Below, in pieces: positions 40,370 through 50,900 of a DNA stretch of 64,000 nucleotides. Origin of the DNA: Caulochytrium protostelioides. Taxonomy: Eukaryota; Chytridiomycota; Caulochytriomycetes; Caulochytriales; Caulochytriaceae. The notes under the pieces are model-generated. The model was not told the DNA's origin, did not search any database, and worked only from the letters and a program-made list of their open reading frames with translations. The stretch is taken from NCBI GenBank assembly GCA_003615045.1, contig ML014169.1:38628-102627 (forward strand), in the 5' to 3' direction. Every line of letters starts with the position of its first letter. Positions within the stretch are counted from its first letter, which is position 1. The position numbers and the translations under genes are program-made.

Positions 40370-43300
40370 CTAGGCTGCGGCCGCGGCGGCCGTGGTCGCC
40401 GTGACGCTGGCCAGGCGATCCAGGGCGGCGTCCATGAGCGCCAGGGTGACGAGCGGCGTCGAGCGGTCGCTGCGGACGCGAGCCTCGACGACAAGGGGCC
40501 GCAGGGCCTTGCGCTGCGCGGGCGGCAGGATGCGCACGAGCGCTTCCCAGCACTGCCACGCGGCCTCGCGCTGCGCGAGGGTGGCGCCGGCGAGCCCGGG
40601 CACGACGACCGCGCGCACGAGCCCCTCGTAGACACCGCGCGGCATCGGCGCCGGCGCCCAGTCCTCGGCATGCTGCTCCTGCAGCACGGCGGCGACGAGC
40701 GCCGTCGCGAACGGCGAGCGGCACGCCGCGGCGCCCCGCGCCGACAGCAGCGCGTACAGGTGTGCGACGTCCTGCACCATGCCCTCGGCCATCAGCTCGT
40801 CGATCAGGAGTAGGTCGAAGCCATCGCGCCACGCGGCGGCGTCGGCCGCGAGCGCGACAACGAGCAGCTGGTAAAGGACGCGGTCGCGCGCATCCTCCTC
40901 GGCGGCGGTCTGTGCGTTGGCGGCGGGGTCGCCCGCGGCGGCGTGCCGCGGCCGGCGCCGCCGCACGTACGGCGCGAGGTCGAGCGCGTCGGCGCGGTCG
41001 AGCCCGAGCAGGCCCGCGAGGCGCTGCGGGTTCATGAGCGCGGCGTGCCACGCGCGCTCGTGGCGCAGCGACTCGACGCGCTCGGCGATCTGGTCCTGCA
41101 GCGCGGCGTGCTGCTCGCGCAGGGATGCATACTGCGCGCGCTGCGTGGGGCTCAGCGGCGTCCATCCGAGGACCCGCGCCGCGTCGTCGTCGACGTCGCC
41201 GTCGTGGCCGTGGGCGCCCTCAGGCCCGAAGCGATGCGTGCTCGCGTGCGCATGGTCTGAAGGGGAGGGCATCATCATGGACGCCGGGTGTAGGTGGTCC
41301 TGGCGGAAGGCGACGCGGCGTTCGGGCACGGGCGCCGAGGCGGTGCCGCTCAGACTCGTGCGGCGCGTCGGCGCCAACGACGACGCCGCTGCCGTCGTCG
41401 ATGCGGCCGCCAGCTTGAGGGGGTCAGAGCCGTCGGAGCGCGGCGCGGCGCCCGAGGCGCTCGCGCCCGCCGCCGGCTGCAGAAAGAGCGGGTTGGCCAG
41501 GTCGATCGCCGGGCGCGCACTCGTCCGCGACGCGGGAGGCGAGGGCGCCTGGTTGCTGCCGTCGCTGCTGAACCCGCCGGGAAGCGAGGAGGTGCTGAGG
41601 CGGAACGTGGACGCCGACGATGCCGACGGGTGGGCGGCCGCCGACGCCGCCGCCGACGCCGCGAGCGGCGCCGCGTCATGCACCGCATCCAGGCTGCGCC
41701 GCCACGCCTCGCGGTTGATCAGGCGCTGCACGTCGCTCTCGGGGGGATGCGGGCGCGCGGCGGCATCGTAGAGGGACGCGCGGCGGCGGGCGCGGGCGTC
41801 GTGTTCATCGAGGGCCGCGGCGACGGCGGCTTTGGCAGTGTCGGCGGCGGCCGCGGCGGCGGCCATCGCGAGGGACGGCGCGGGCCGCGGCGTGCTGAAG
41901 GTCGTGGACGACGATGGCGGTGGCGGCGCGGACGGCGGCGCGGCCGCAGAAGCGGAGGAGGCGCCCGGCGGCGGCGTCCTGGTGGACGGCATCGCGTACA
42001 CGTGGTGCATGAAGGCGTCGCGGTTCAGGAGCAGATCGACGCCGCCGAGGGCCTGCGTGAGCGTGGTGCGGTCCATGGGCCGAAGCGTGCTGACGGCCGT
42101 CCAGAACCCGTCGATGTTCTGCCGGCACACGGTTTGCAGGAGGACCGACACGAGCGTCGTGACCGAGACCGGACCGCCGTTCGACGCCGCCGACGATGAC
42201 GACGCCGATGATGATGCCGTGTGGCTCGCCAGCAGAGGCGCGCTGATATGCGGCTCGCCGAGCATACTCGCGGCGACGGCGGCGTGGCCGCGCGACGTGA
42301 GCAGCGACACCGTCGTAATGATGCGGCTGAGTAGGTGCTTGATGTTGGGCACGCGGTCCAGGTACGCGCCCCAGTCGTTCGGGTCGAGATGGGCAAAGAA
42401 GATGAGGCACGCGAGGCGCGAGCGGAGCAGCGGCGAGATGCTGGTGCCGCCGCCGCCGCCGCCGCCGCCGGCCTCGCCGGCCATCAGGTGGGACGCCGCG
42501 GTGCTGGTATACGCGCCGCCGCCGCTGCCGCCGCCGCCACTGCCGCCGGACGTCTGCACGCCGATGAGGCCGTTGCTGAGCGCGACGCAGAGCGGCGAGC
42601 CCGCGTAGCGCGCGCGGCACGTCGCAAGGAACCGCTGGAGGCTGTCCATGACGTCGCTGCGGACGTGGTGGGCCGACCAGTGCAGCAGGACGCGGGGCAC
42701 GAGGGCGCGGAGGGCCGTTTCGGCGGGCGGCGTCGCGTCCGCATCGAGCTCCGCTCGGCGGGCAGCGTCCGAGGGCGCTGCCGCCGCGGCGGTGTCCGAG
42801 GGCGGCGGCGGCGTCGGCGCCGCGGCGCGGTCGGCACAGGCGACGAGGAAGGCGGTGGCGGCGTCGACGGCGCCGCTGACGACGCGGGGATGCGCGTCGC
42901 TGAGGCCGATGAGGAAGAGGTCGACGAGGCGCGCGGTCGTGGCGGGCGCGAGCGTCGCAGTCTCGGCGGCGGCACCGGCGGCCGTGACGAGCGACTGCAG
43001 CTGCGAGAGCGCTTTGGCGCGGGTGGCCCAGTCGCTGGCGCGCAGCAGCGGCGCGACGTCGAGCAGCGCGGAGACGGTGAGCACGGCCGGGGCGGAGGAT
43101 GCCGACGTGGCGGCGGCGGCGGCCGTGGACGCTGGCGGCGGCGCGCGGGCACCGATCGAGGCGGCGAGCGACAGGCGCGGCTCGAAGGCGTCGTGCAGGG
43201 CGGACGCGCGCCGCGCGGCGGCGTCGTAGCTCGACGGGTACGCTGACGGCGCTGATCCCGCGCCGAGCAGATCGCTGGCGGACGCCGGCGCCGACGGCGG

Positions 43301-44253
43301 CTGGAGGATGCGCTGCGGCCGGGAGAGGGCGTGGTGGGCCGTTTCGATGGCGGTGGCGCCGGCCGCGCTGTCGAGCGTGCCCTGGGTGACGCGCGCGGCG
43401 CCGCTGCCGAGGCCGCCGAGCCGCGTGGGCCGGCCGAGACTGCTGCGGCCCGTCGCCGCACTCGATGCGGGCGGCGGCGGCGGCGCCAAGGCCATCGTCG
43501 CGGATCGCGAGCGCGCGCCGTCGCCGTCGCCGTCGCCGTCGCCAGCGCCAGCGCCATCGCCGTCGGTGAGGCAGTGGCCGCTCGGCGGGCGGTCGCGGCG
43601 GTCGCGCAGGGCGCCGGGCGCCGTCGGGGGCTCGGCGCGGAGCGGCAGGGCGGCCATGGCGAGACGCAGGTGCTTCTGGGTGACGGGCGGCAGGGCGGCC
43701 ACGAAGCGCTCGGCGCGGCGGGCGCCCGCGTGGGCGGCGTAGGGCGCGAAGGCGGCGCGGGCGACGTCGCGGACGGCGGGTGTCGGGTCGACGAGCGTGT
43801 CGCGCAGCGTGTGCTCGATGGCGTCCAGATAGGGCAGGAGCCGCGACGTCGCGTTGGCGGTGAGCACGGCGTGGAGGCCCTCGACGGCGGTGAGGCGCAG
43901 CGTCTTGCTGGCGCTGGCGAGGGCGTCGCCGAGCAGCGGCACGACGGCGGGTGCGCCGCACGTGCGAAGAAGGAGCGTGAGCGTGTGCGAGGCGCTGGCG
44001 ACGGCGACGCGGTTGGCGCGCGCGCACAGCCGCAGCACGGCGGGCGCGAACAGCGGCACGCACGCCTCGAAGCGCGCAGGCCACGCAGCGGCGAGCGTCT
44101 CGAGCAGCCGCAGCGCCGCGCGCGCCACACGCGTCCGCTCCGAGTGCAGCGCGGCGACGAGCGGCGCGCGCAGCGACCGGCGCAGGGCGCGATCGTACGC
44201 GAGCTGCATGGCGTCCACCACGAGCGCGCCGGCGTCGGCGGCGGCGGCGGCGT

Positions 44254-44294
<41 letters not shown>

Positions 44295-44512
44295 TCGCGG
44301 TCGCGGTCGCGGTCGCGGCCGCGGTCGCGGCCGTCCGAGCGCAGGCCCAGCGACGCGATGCCGCGGGCCAGCGCCGCGAGGCGCAGCAGCGCCGTCTCGT
44401 GGCGGACCCACGTGTCCTCCGTCTCGCGCTCGGCCAGCGTCGCGGCCGCCGCGCGCAGCTCGTCCTCCACCGCGCGCTCCGAGTCGGGCACCCAGGGCCG
44501 GAGCTCCGCCAT
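40370..44512 (-). CDS. CLASP-family microtubule-associated protein (TOG domains)
   Basis: About 1380 residues, intronless, from ATG 44512. The N-terminal TOG-type domain (about 1-300) has the CLASP_N blocks WVRHETALLRLAALARG, LRAPLVAALHSERTRVARAA, VLRLCARANRVAVASASHTL, LRLTAVEGLHAVLTAN and DPTPAVRDVARAAFAPYAAH. It is interrupted by an RD-repeat plus poly-Ala insertion at about residues 64-95, encoded by (GGTCGC)n and (GGC)n at 44240-44325. A Ser/Pro-rich linker follows, then a second helical repeat domain (SALLDVAPLLRASDWATRAK; LVDLFLIGLSDAHPRVVSGA) and a third near the C-terminus (YEGLVRAVVVPGLAGATLAQ). CLASP/Stu1/Cls1 proteins bind microtubule plus ends and kinetochores and rescue depolymerising microtubules. 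Together with the kinesin-7 at 25 kb this is a second microtubule gene, but the two are not adjacent. It converges on sec2 with a 150-nt spacer. Confidence 0.85.
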
Positions 44513-44729
44513 CGCGGGGACGACGGCGCGCAAACGCCGGAAGGGGAGAGAGGAGAGGAGAGGAGAGCGCGTGGGAAGGGCCGCACGCCGCGGCAGGAGA
44601 CCCGGCAGGAGACCCAGCAGCAGGCGGCGCTAGCAGGCGACGAAAGCGCGGCGAGGCGGCCGTCTCTCACGCGGCACGGTCGGTCGGGCGCCAACGAGGT
44701 CGGACGCCCACGGGGTCAGGTGCAGGGGA

Positions 44730-44763
<34 letters not shown>

Positions 44764-45404
44764 CGATCAAGGCAACACGGAGGCCCTGTGCGTCGTCTCA
44801 ACGGCGGGATGCGCGAGAGGATCGGCGCCGATCGAGCCACAGCCATCCGGCCGTCCGGCCATCCGGCCATCCGGCCATCTGGCCATCCGGCCATCTGGCC
44901 ATCCGGCGCCAGCAGGACGAGAAGCGCGATGCTGGGAGTACCTCCCAACTTGCTCGACCGACGCTGGTCCCGCCGGGTCCCCTCGCCAAGTCCGACGGCC
45001 ACGTGGCCTCCCGCGCACGTGGCCTCCCGCGTGACCCGACGTCGTGGCATCGCCCGCAGCCGCCGCCGAGACGGCGCGTCCCGCCGTGCGACAAGCACCG
45101 TGCTCCGGCGCGGCACGAGCCGCCGGCGGCGGTGGCGGCCGCCAGCGACAAAGCGCGGTGGCGCAGGCCACGACGCTGGCGCCGCCGCCGCCGTCGCCGC
45201 CGCCGCGCCCGCCGCCGCGCCCGCCACCGCGCCCGCCACCGCGCCGTCGGCGCCGTCCACCCCGCGTCCAGCGCCGCGGGACGTGGCGCAGCATGCTCCC
45301 GACCAACGCCAGCTCTTCCCGTCCCCCGGCGATCCCCGCTCGCCGCCGCCACGCGCGGGAGGGCGTCCATCCGCGACGCGCGACCGTCCGCAAGCACGAT
45401 TCTA
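44513..45404. other. CLASP upstream / AP-3 mu downstream region
   Basis: No supported gene. It contains (GGC)n at 44730-44762, an octamer repeat at 44841-44907, and CACGTG sites at 45000 and 45016. (CGCCGC/CCGCGC)n lies at 45180-45250. A GGAGAGGAGA run sits directly before the CLASP ATG (44550-44570). Confidence 0.5.
44841..44907. repeat. (CCATCCGG)n octamer microsatellite
   Basis: Eight tandem copies of CCATCCGG with single-base variants (CCGTCCGG, CCATCTGG). It shares a core with the octamer at 14213. Confidence 0.92.
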
Positions 45405-46827
45405 TCAGGTCAGGAGGGGTGAGGGCAGCCGGATCTCGCACCGCCCGGACTGCGTCACGGCGCGGAGGCTCTGGTACGGCTGGTAGGACTCGCGCAGGAT
45501 CTGGAGCGCGCGCAGCTTGAGCCCCGACAGCAGCCACTGGCTGATGTGGAACGCGATCGTGACCGTCGTGGGCGGCGGCGGCCCGGACGGCGCGCGCGCG
45601 CGGCCTGGCGCCGGGTCCGGCACCGCGTCCGTCAGGTACAGCGTCGACGAGAACGCGAGCGACCGCTGCGTGGGCTCGATCGCGCCGAGGCGCCACGTCA
45701 TGCGGTGCGTCTGCGGGTCGAAGTGGCTCGTGCTGTCGGGCTCGGAGCAGCTCATGCGCATCGAGGTCACGGCGTCGGGCATCGCCATCGACACGACCAC
45801 GTGGTCGAAGCGGGCCACGGCCGCGCTCCCGGCGGCCGGCGGCAGCCGCGGCAGCAGCGTCAGATCGAGCCGGCCCGTCTTGCCCGACAGCGTATACCGG
45901 TGCTTGAGCACGAACGGCAGCGCGTCGGCGTCGGACAGATCGAGCACGTAGTCCATCAGCTTGAAGCGGCCGTCGGGCGGGATGAACGAGAGCGCGTGGT
46001 CGTGCTCGAAGCGCGCATACCGCACGCAGGGGTGCACGGCGGCCAGGCTTGGCACGAGGCGGTGCGGGTCGGCGAAGCGTGCCGTGATGTCGGGCATCCC
46101 CGAGAGCTGCGCCTTCATCCAGAGCGCGCCGCAGACCTGCCCCGCCAGCAGCCGCATGCGCGCGTCGGCCACGAGGTGCACCGTCTCGACCATGTCGAGC
46201 CACAGCGCGTTCTGCGCGTAACGGAGGTGCGGCTGGCGCCACGGGATCGCCGAGAAGTGGCCCGCGGGCGTGCGGTCCGCAAGCCGGGTCAGCGCGACGG
46301 CGTCGATGACCTGCGCAAGCCGGCTCGGCGGCGGCACGATCTCCCTGAGCAGCGCGGGCTCGGTGAGCGCGGGTACGCCGGCGTCGACGACCTCCTCGAG
46401 CAGCTCGCAGACGACGACGACGTGCGTCCGCAGCGCGCTCGCCGAGACGGCGCCCACGTAGTCGGCGAGCAGCGCGATGAGGTGGCGCAGCAGCGCGAGC
46501 ACCGACGCCGGCGGGGCCTCGACGCGGTTGACGCCGAGCCACCAGAGCCCGTCGTGCGCGACGGCGTGCACGTAGTACGGCTCGCTGACCATCACGGCCG
46601 GGACCGCGTCCGGGACGCGCGCATGCCGCGCGAGCGCCCAGAATGCATCGACCGGCTGGCGCGTCGCGCGGCCGCTCCAGTGCTTCTCAAGAAGGACCTC
46701 GCTGAGCGCGGTTCGCCAGCGCGGTTCGCCAGCGCGGTTCGCCAGCGCGGTTCATGCCCGGTTCATGCCCGCACCGGGCCGGCATGGCAGGCGGTCATCA
46801 TGCGCAAAAGATCAGAGTATCCATCAT
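45405..46827 (-). CDS. apm3: AP-3 adaptor complex mu subunit
   Basis: The main exon runs from 46701 (acceptor CTCAG|C GAG GTC) to the stop at 45405. It begins EVLLEKHWSG and continues with SEPYYVHAVAHDGLWWLGVN, the longin-like half with VVVVCELLEEVVDAGVPALT, then IPWRQPHLRYAQNALWLDMV. The mu-homology domain follows: LSGMPDITARFADP, HPCVRYARFEHDHALSFIPP, KLMDYVLDLSDAD, FDPQTHRMTWRLGAI and a C-terminal SYQPYQSLRAVTQSGRCEIR. AP-3 carries cargo from endosomes or Golgi to the vacuole/lysosome, and mu binds tyrosine-based signals. The missing N-terminus fits MMDTLIFC at 46827-46804, which resembles the family start, but no GT donor follows it (the sequence is GCATGA), so the first exon boundary is unresolved. 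A 13-nt tandem repeat sits in the presumed intron. Confidence 0.85.
46704..46770. repeat. 13-nt tandem repeat in the presumed AP-3 mu intron
   Basis: Unit GCGGTTCGCCAGC repeated about three times, then two GCCCGGTTCAT-type variants. It ends exactly at the intron acceptor of the AP-3 mu main exon. Confidence 0.8.
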
Positions 46828-47973
46828 CGAGGTGAGCATGCGGCTTGGCGCTGCGAGACGCGCGGGTCCAGACGTGTCACGCCGCCGGTGATTCAGCCAG
46901 CCGCCAGCAAGCGAGCATGCCCGCATGCCCGCATGCCAGCCAGCAAGCACGTTACTCGCTTGGATCGAGGATAAACAGCGTGTCCAGCATGGCGGCCGCG
47001 GCGGGTCGGAGCGGAGCGGACTCGGCGCGATCGGTCGAGAACAGGGATGGGCAGGAGGCCACGCGATCGGAGCGATCCGCGCGCGCGTCGTTGTCGCGCA
47101 CCACCACGGCGCGTGGTGGCCGACGCACGGCCCGCCATCGGCGTTCACGACGGCGAGCCGCTGCCGCCGCTGCCGCCGCTGCCGCACCCCGTCTTTATCC
47201 CTCCTGGGGTGGCCGCCGGCGGATCGGGCGGCGAGGGGGCCCAGCCGGCCGCCGCGCCGCCGCAGGACGATCGATCGCTCTGCGACGCGGCGCCTCCGTC
47301 GGCCCATCGACCCACGGCCGCCGATGCCGACGGCTGCTTGAAGCGAGCGCCGGCGCCGGCGCGACCCCGCGCCGCCTGGCACGGCGGCCGGCGGCCGGCT
47401 CGCTCGCGGCGCGCGGGGCTGAGTCGAGGTCGCGCCAACGGGTCCGCGACCCCCCGTGGGTGGCCCCGAGCGCTTCGGCGCCCTTGCGGGGAGAGGTGGC
47501 GGGCGGCGCACGGCCCGCGGGATCGCGCTCATACCAAAGGGGTCTGAAGCGAGGTATGACACCCGTCCGCGCGCGGTATGGAACACGCATCAGCGCGCGC
47601 GGCCGCCCTTCCATCGCCGGTGCCCGAGCTCGCGTCGCGGTCGGTGCCAGGTCGCTTCGGTCGACCCAACGCGGTCCCCAGCTCCGCCCGGCACCGCTCT
47701 CTGCTTGCCGCTGCGACCTGCCGCCGGCACCGTGACGTCGGCTGCTTCACGCGTTCGACTTTTCCTGGTCTGCCGCTCGTGTGGCCGGGAGAGCTTGCCG
47801 TCGCTGGTGCACCTGCGCGTGCAGCTCAACGCCGACGGCCTGCTGGGCCGTCAGCCGTGCGCTCTCGCGGCCGTCGCCGGCCGCCGCCGCCGCCGTCCTA
47901 GCCGTGCCGCCGCCGCCGCCGCCGCCGCCGCCACGGTCGCCGCCGCCGCCACGGTCGCCCTGCGTCCGGCACC
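46828..47973. promoter_or_regulatory. Divergent region between AP-3 mu and cft1
   Basis: No supported gene in 1.1 kb between two divergently read genes, so promoters of both are expected here. It has a short GCATGCCC repeat at 46914-46938 and (GCC)n runs at 47160-47185 and 47905-47960 leading to the cft1 start. Frames on both strands conflict and lack domains. Confidence 0.45.
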
Positions 47974-50900
47974 ATGGAGACGGCGCACCTGTTCTCGTGC
48001 TTCCACGCGCCGCTCGCGTCGGAGCAGATCGAGCACAGCCTCGTGGCCCACTTCCTCTCGGCCCGCGAGCGCCACCTCATCCTCGTGAAGCCGGGCGCCC
48101 TCCAGGCGTACCGCCTGCTGGAGACCGACGATGACGCCGCCGACGCCGCCGCCGCTGCCGACGCCGCCGCTGCCGACGCCGCCACGGGCGCGACGAATCG
48201 CGCGGCCGCATGGATGCGCCGCGGGCTGTCGCTGCACCACGCGGCGACATGGACGCTCCAGGGCCGCGTCGAGACGGCGGCCGTCGTGCGCGCCGGCCCC
48301 GCGTCCGACGGCGGCCGCGACAGCCTGCTGCTCGGCTTCGCCGACGCCAAGTTCAGCCTTGTCCAGTATGACGCGCCCACCGGCGAGCTCGTGACCGCCT
48401 CGATCCACTACTACGAGCGCGAGGAGTTCCGCATGCACGCGCCGCTCGTCAAGCCGCCGCCCGTCGCCCTCGTCGACCCGGGCAACCGCTGCGCCCTCAT
48501 GCGCTTCTACGACCACCAGCTGGCCGTGCTGCCGCTCCGCGCCCACCGCGTCCGTCCTGCCGCCGTCGCCGCCGCCGCTGCGAGCGCCGCGGCGGCTGCC
48601 GTGGCCGTGCCCACGGCGGCGCCTGCGACCGCCGCGTACGAGCCCACGCAACGCATGCAGCTCACCACCTCGCAGCAGAACCAGCTCGCGCGGATCCCGT
48701 ATACCTCGAGCTTCGTGATGCGCATGACCGCGCTCCATCCGAAGCTTACGAACGTCGTGGACATGTGCTTTCTGCCCGACTACCCCGAGCCGACGCTCGC
48801 CGTGCTCTACGCCACGACCGCCACCTGGGCGGGCCGCCTCGCGGCCCGCAAGGACACCAAGAACGTCATGGTGCTCTCGCTCAACCTCGACCAGCGGCAC
48901 TTCTCGGTGCTCTACGAGGCGCAGCGCCTGCCGTGGGACGCCCACGCCATCACGCCGTGCCCGGCCCCGCTCGGCGGCGTGCTGGTCACCGCCACCAACG
49001 CGTTTGTCTACGTCGGCCAGACATGCCTGCCCGGCGTCGTCTGCGCCGTCAACCCCTACTACGGGCTCGAGCACGCGCTGCCGGACGCGCCGGCCCTCGA
49101 GCAGGTCGACGACGACCTCTTCCAGGACAACGTGCTCTACACGCCCAAGAACATCTCCGACTACAAGGCGCTCGGCCTGCGGCTGTTCGGGAGCCGCCTG
49201 CTGTGGCTCAGCCCCGACCGCGCCCTCGTCGTGCTCGCCGAGACCGGCCGCTTCGTCGTGCTGACGCTGCGCGGGAGCCGCGATGCCGGCGCGGGATGGC
49301 AGCGCCGGACGGGCGGCGTCAAGGGCTTCCGCCTCCACGTGCTCGACGCCGTGGCGCTCGGGCCCCTGCGCCAGCTCGTGCGCATCGGGGGCGCACCCCT
49401 CTGGCAGGCGGGCGGCCTCGCGGCCGGCGGCGACCTGGCCCGCGGCGGCTTCGTCCGCGGCGGGCCGCATGGCGCGCCGGTCGCGCACATCACGTATGCG
49501 TCCTGCGTCGTCCCGTCCGGCGAGTGCGTGGTGCTGCAGATCAGTGAGCACCTCGATGCCGCCGCCGCCGCCGCGAAGCGTCCTGCCGACGCCGCCGCTG
49601 CCGCCTCGCCCACGGCGCGGCCCACGGCGCCCCGCAAACGCCGGCTGAGCCACGACGACAGGGCGCTCTACGGCATCACGTCGTGGAGCGACGACGAGGG
49701 CGACGCAGAGACGGACGAGACGGCGCGCGCGCAGCTCCGCACGCACCTCGCCTTCCGCGTTTGCCAGTCCCTGTCCCACGGATGCGCCGTCGTGGACGGC
49801 GATCTCGCGTGGGCGCCCCAGCCCCTCGCGCGGCGGCACGGCGCCGCGCCCCACGGCGGCGCTCCGAGCGCCATGCAGCTCGTGGTCGCCACGGGCCACG
49901 GCGTCACCGGCGGCCTCGCCGTGCTCGAACGTAGTATCAAGCCCGTCATGGCCCTCCGCGCCCGTCTTCCCAATGCGGCGCTTGCCGCCTCGGCTGCTGC
50001 CGCGTCGGCGGCCGCGGCGGCTCCCCAGACGGCCGCCTATGTGCTCGCCATGCCGTATGTTGTCAACCAGACGCCGTATGTCCTCCTCTCCACCGCGCAG
50101 ACCACGTGGACCGCCCGGATCGAGACGGCCCCGGACCGCGCGGCCTCGCCGTCGGCCTCGGCGAAGGCGTCCGGCGCAGCGTCTATGCGGCGCCACCGCA
50201 CGAAAGCAACGCTCGCCCAACTGCCGGCCGACGCGGCCTCCCCGATCGGCTTCCGCGCCGACGCCGCGACGCTCGCCGTCTATCCGCTCGCATCCAGCAG
50301 CGCCGCCGCCGACGCCGCCGACGCCGACGCTGCGCTCGCATACCTGCAGGTCTGCGCAAACGGCGTCCTCACGTGGCGCGGCACCGAATCCATCGACGCG
50401 GTCGCGTTCCCGGTCACGCACCACGCCTGGCTCGACCGCACCAGTTGCGTGGCGCTGTCCGACGGCAACCGCGTCACGCTCTACGCCGTCGACCCCACCG
50501 CGCTCACCTTCACGGCCGTGTCGACGTTTGCGGCCGAGGCCGCGCTCGTGGGGGTCAGCCTGGTCGAGGTCCCGCCCAACGCGTTCACGTTGCCCGCCGA
50601 CGCCGACGCCATCGCTGACGCCGACGCCGCCAATCCCGCGGGCGCCGCCGATGTCACCATGGACGAGGCCGCCCCCGCGATGGTCAAAGCCGCCGACCTC
50701 GGCGACGCTGCGAACGACGACAGCGACTTCGACGACGACGACCTCTACCTCTACCGAAAGCAGCCGGTCGCCGCGGCGCGGACCGCCGTGCCCGACACCT
50801 CTTTCTGCGTCACCCCGCCAGCCGAGACCGATGCCGAGATGGACGACGTCGTGGCGCCGACGGCCGCCGCCGCCGCGGCTGCTGCTACCCCGACGTCGGC

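Noticed and set aside
41805-44411. 868-codon minus-strand frame in another phase within CLASP
   Set aside because: It is almost entirely Arg/Ala/Pro and shadows the TOG-containing frame on the same strand.
44841-44907. CRISPR-like array
   Set aside because: The repeats are contiguous octamers without spacers, and the genome is eukaryotic; it is a microsatellite.
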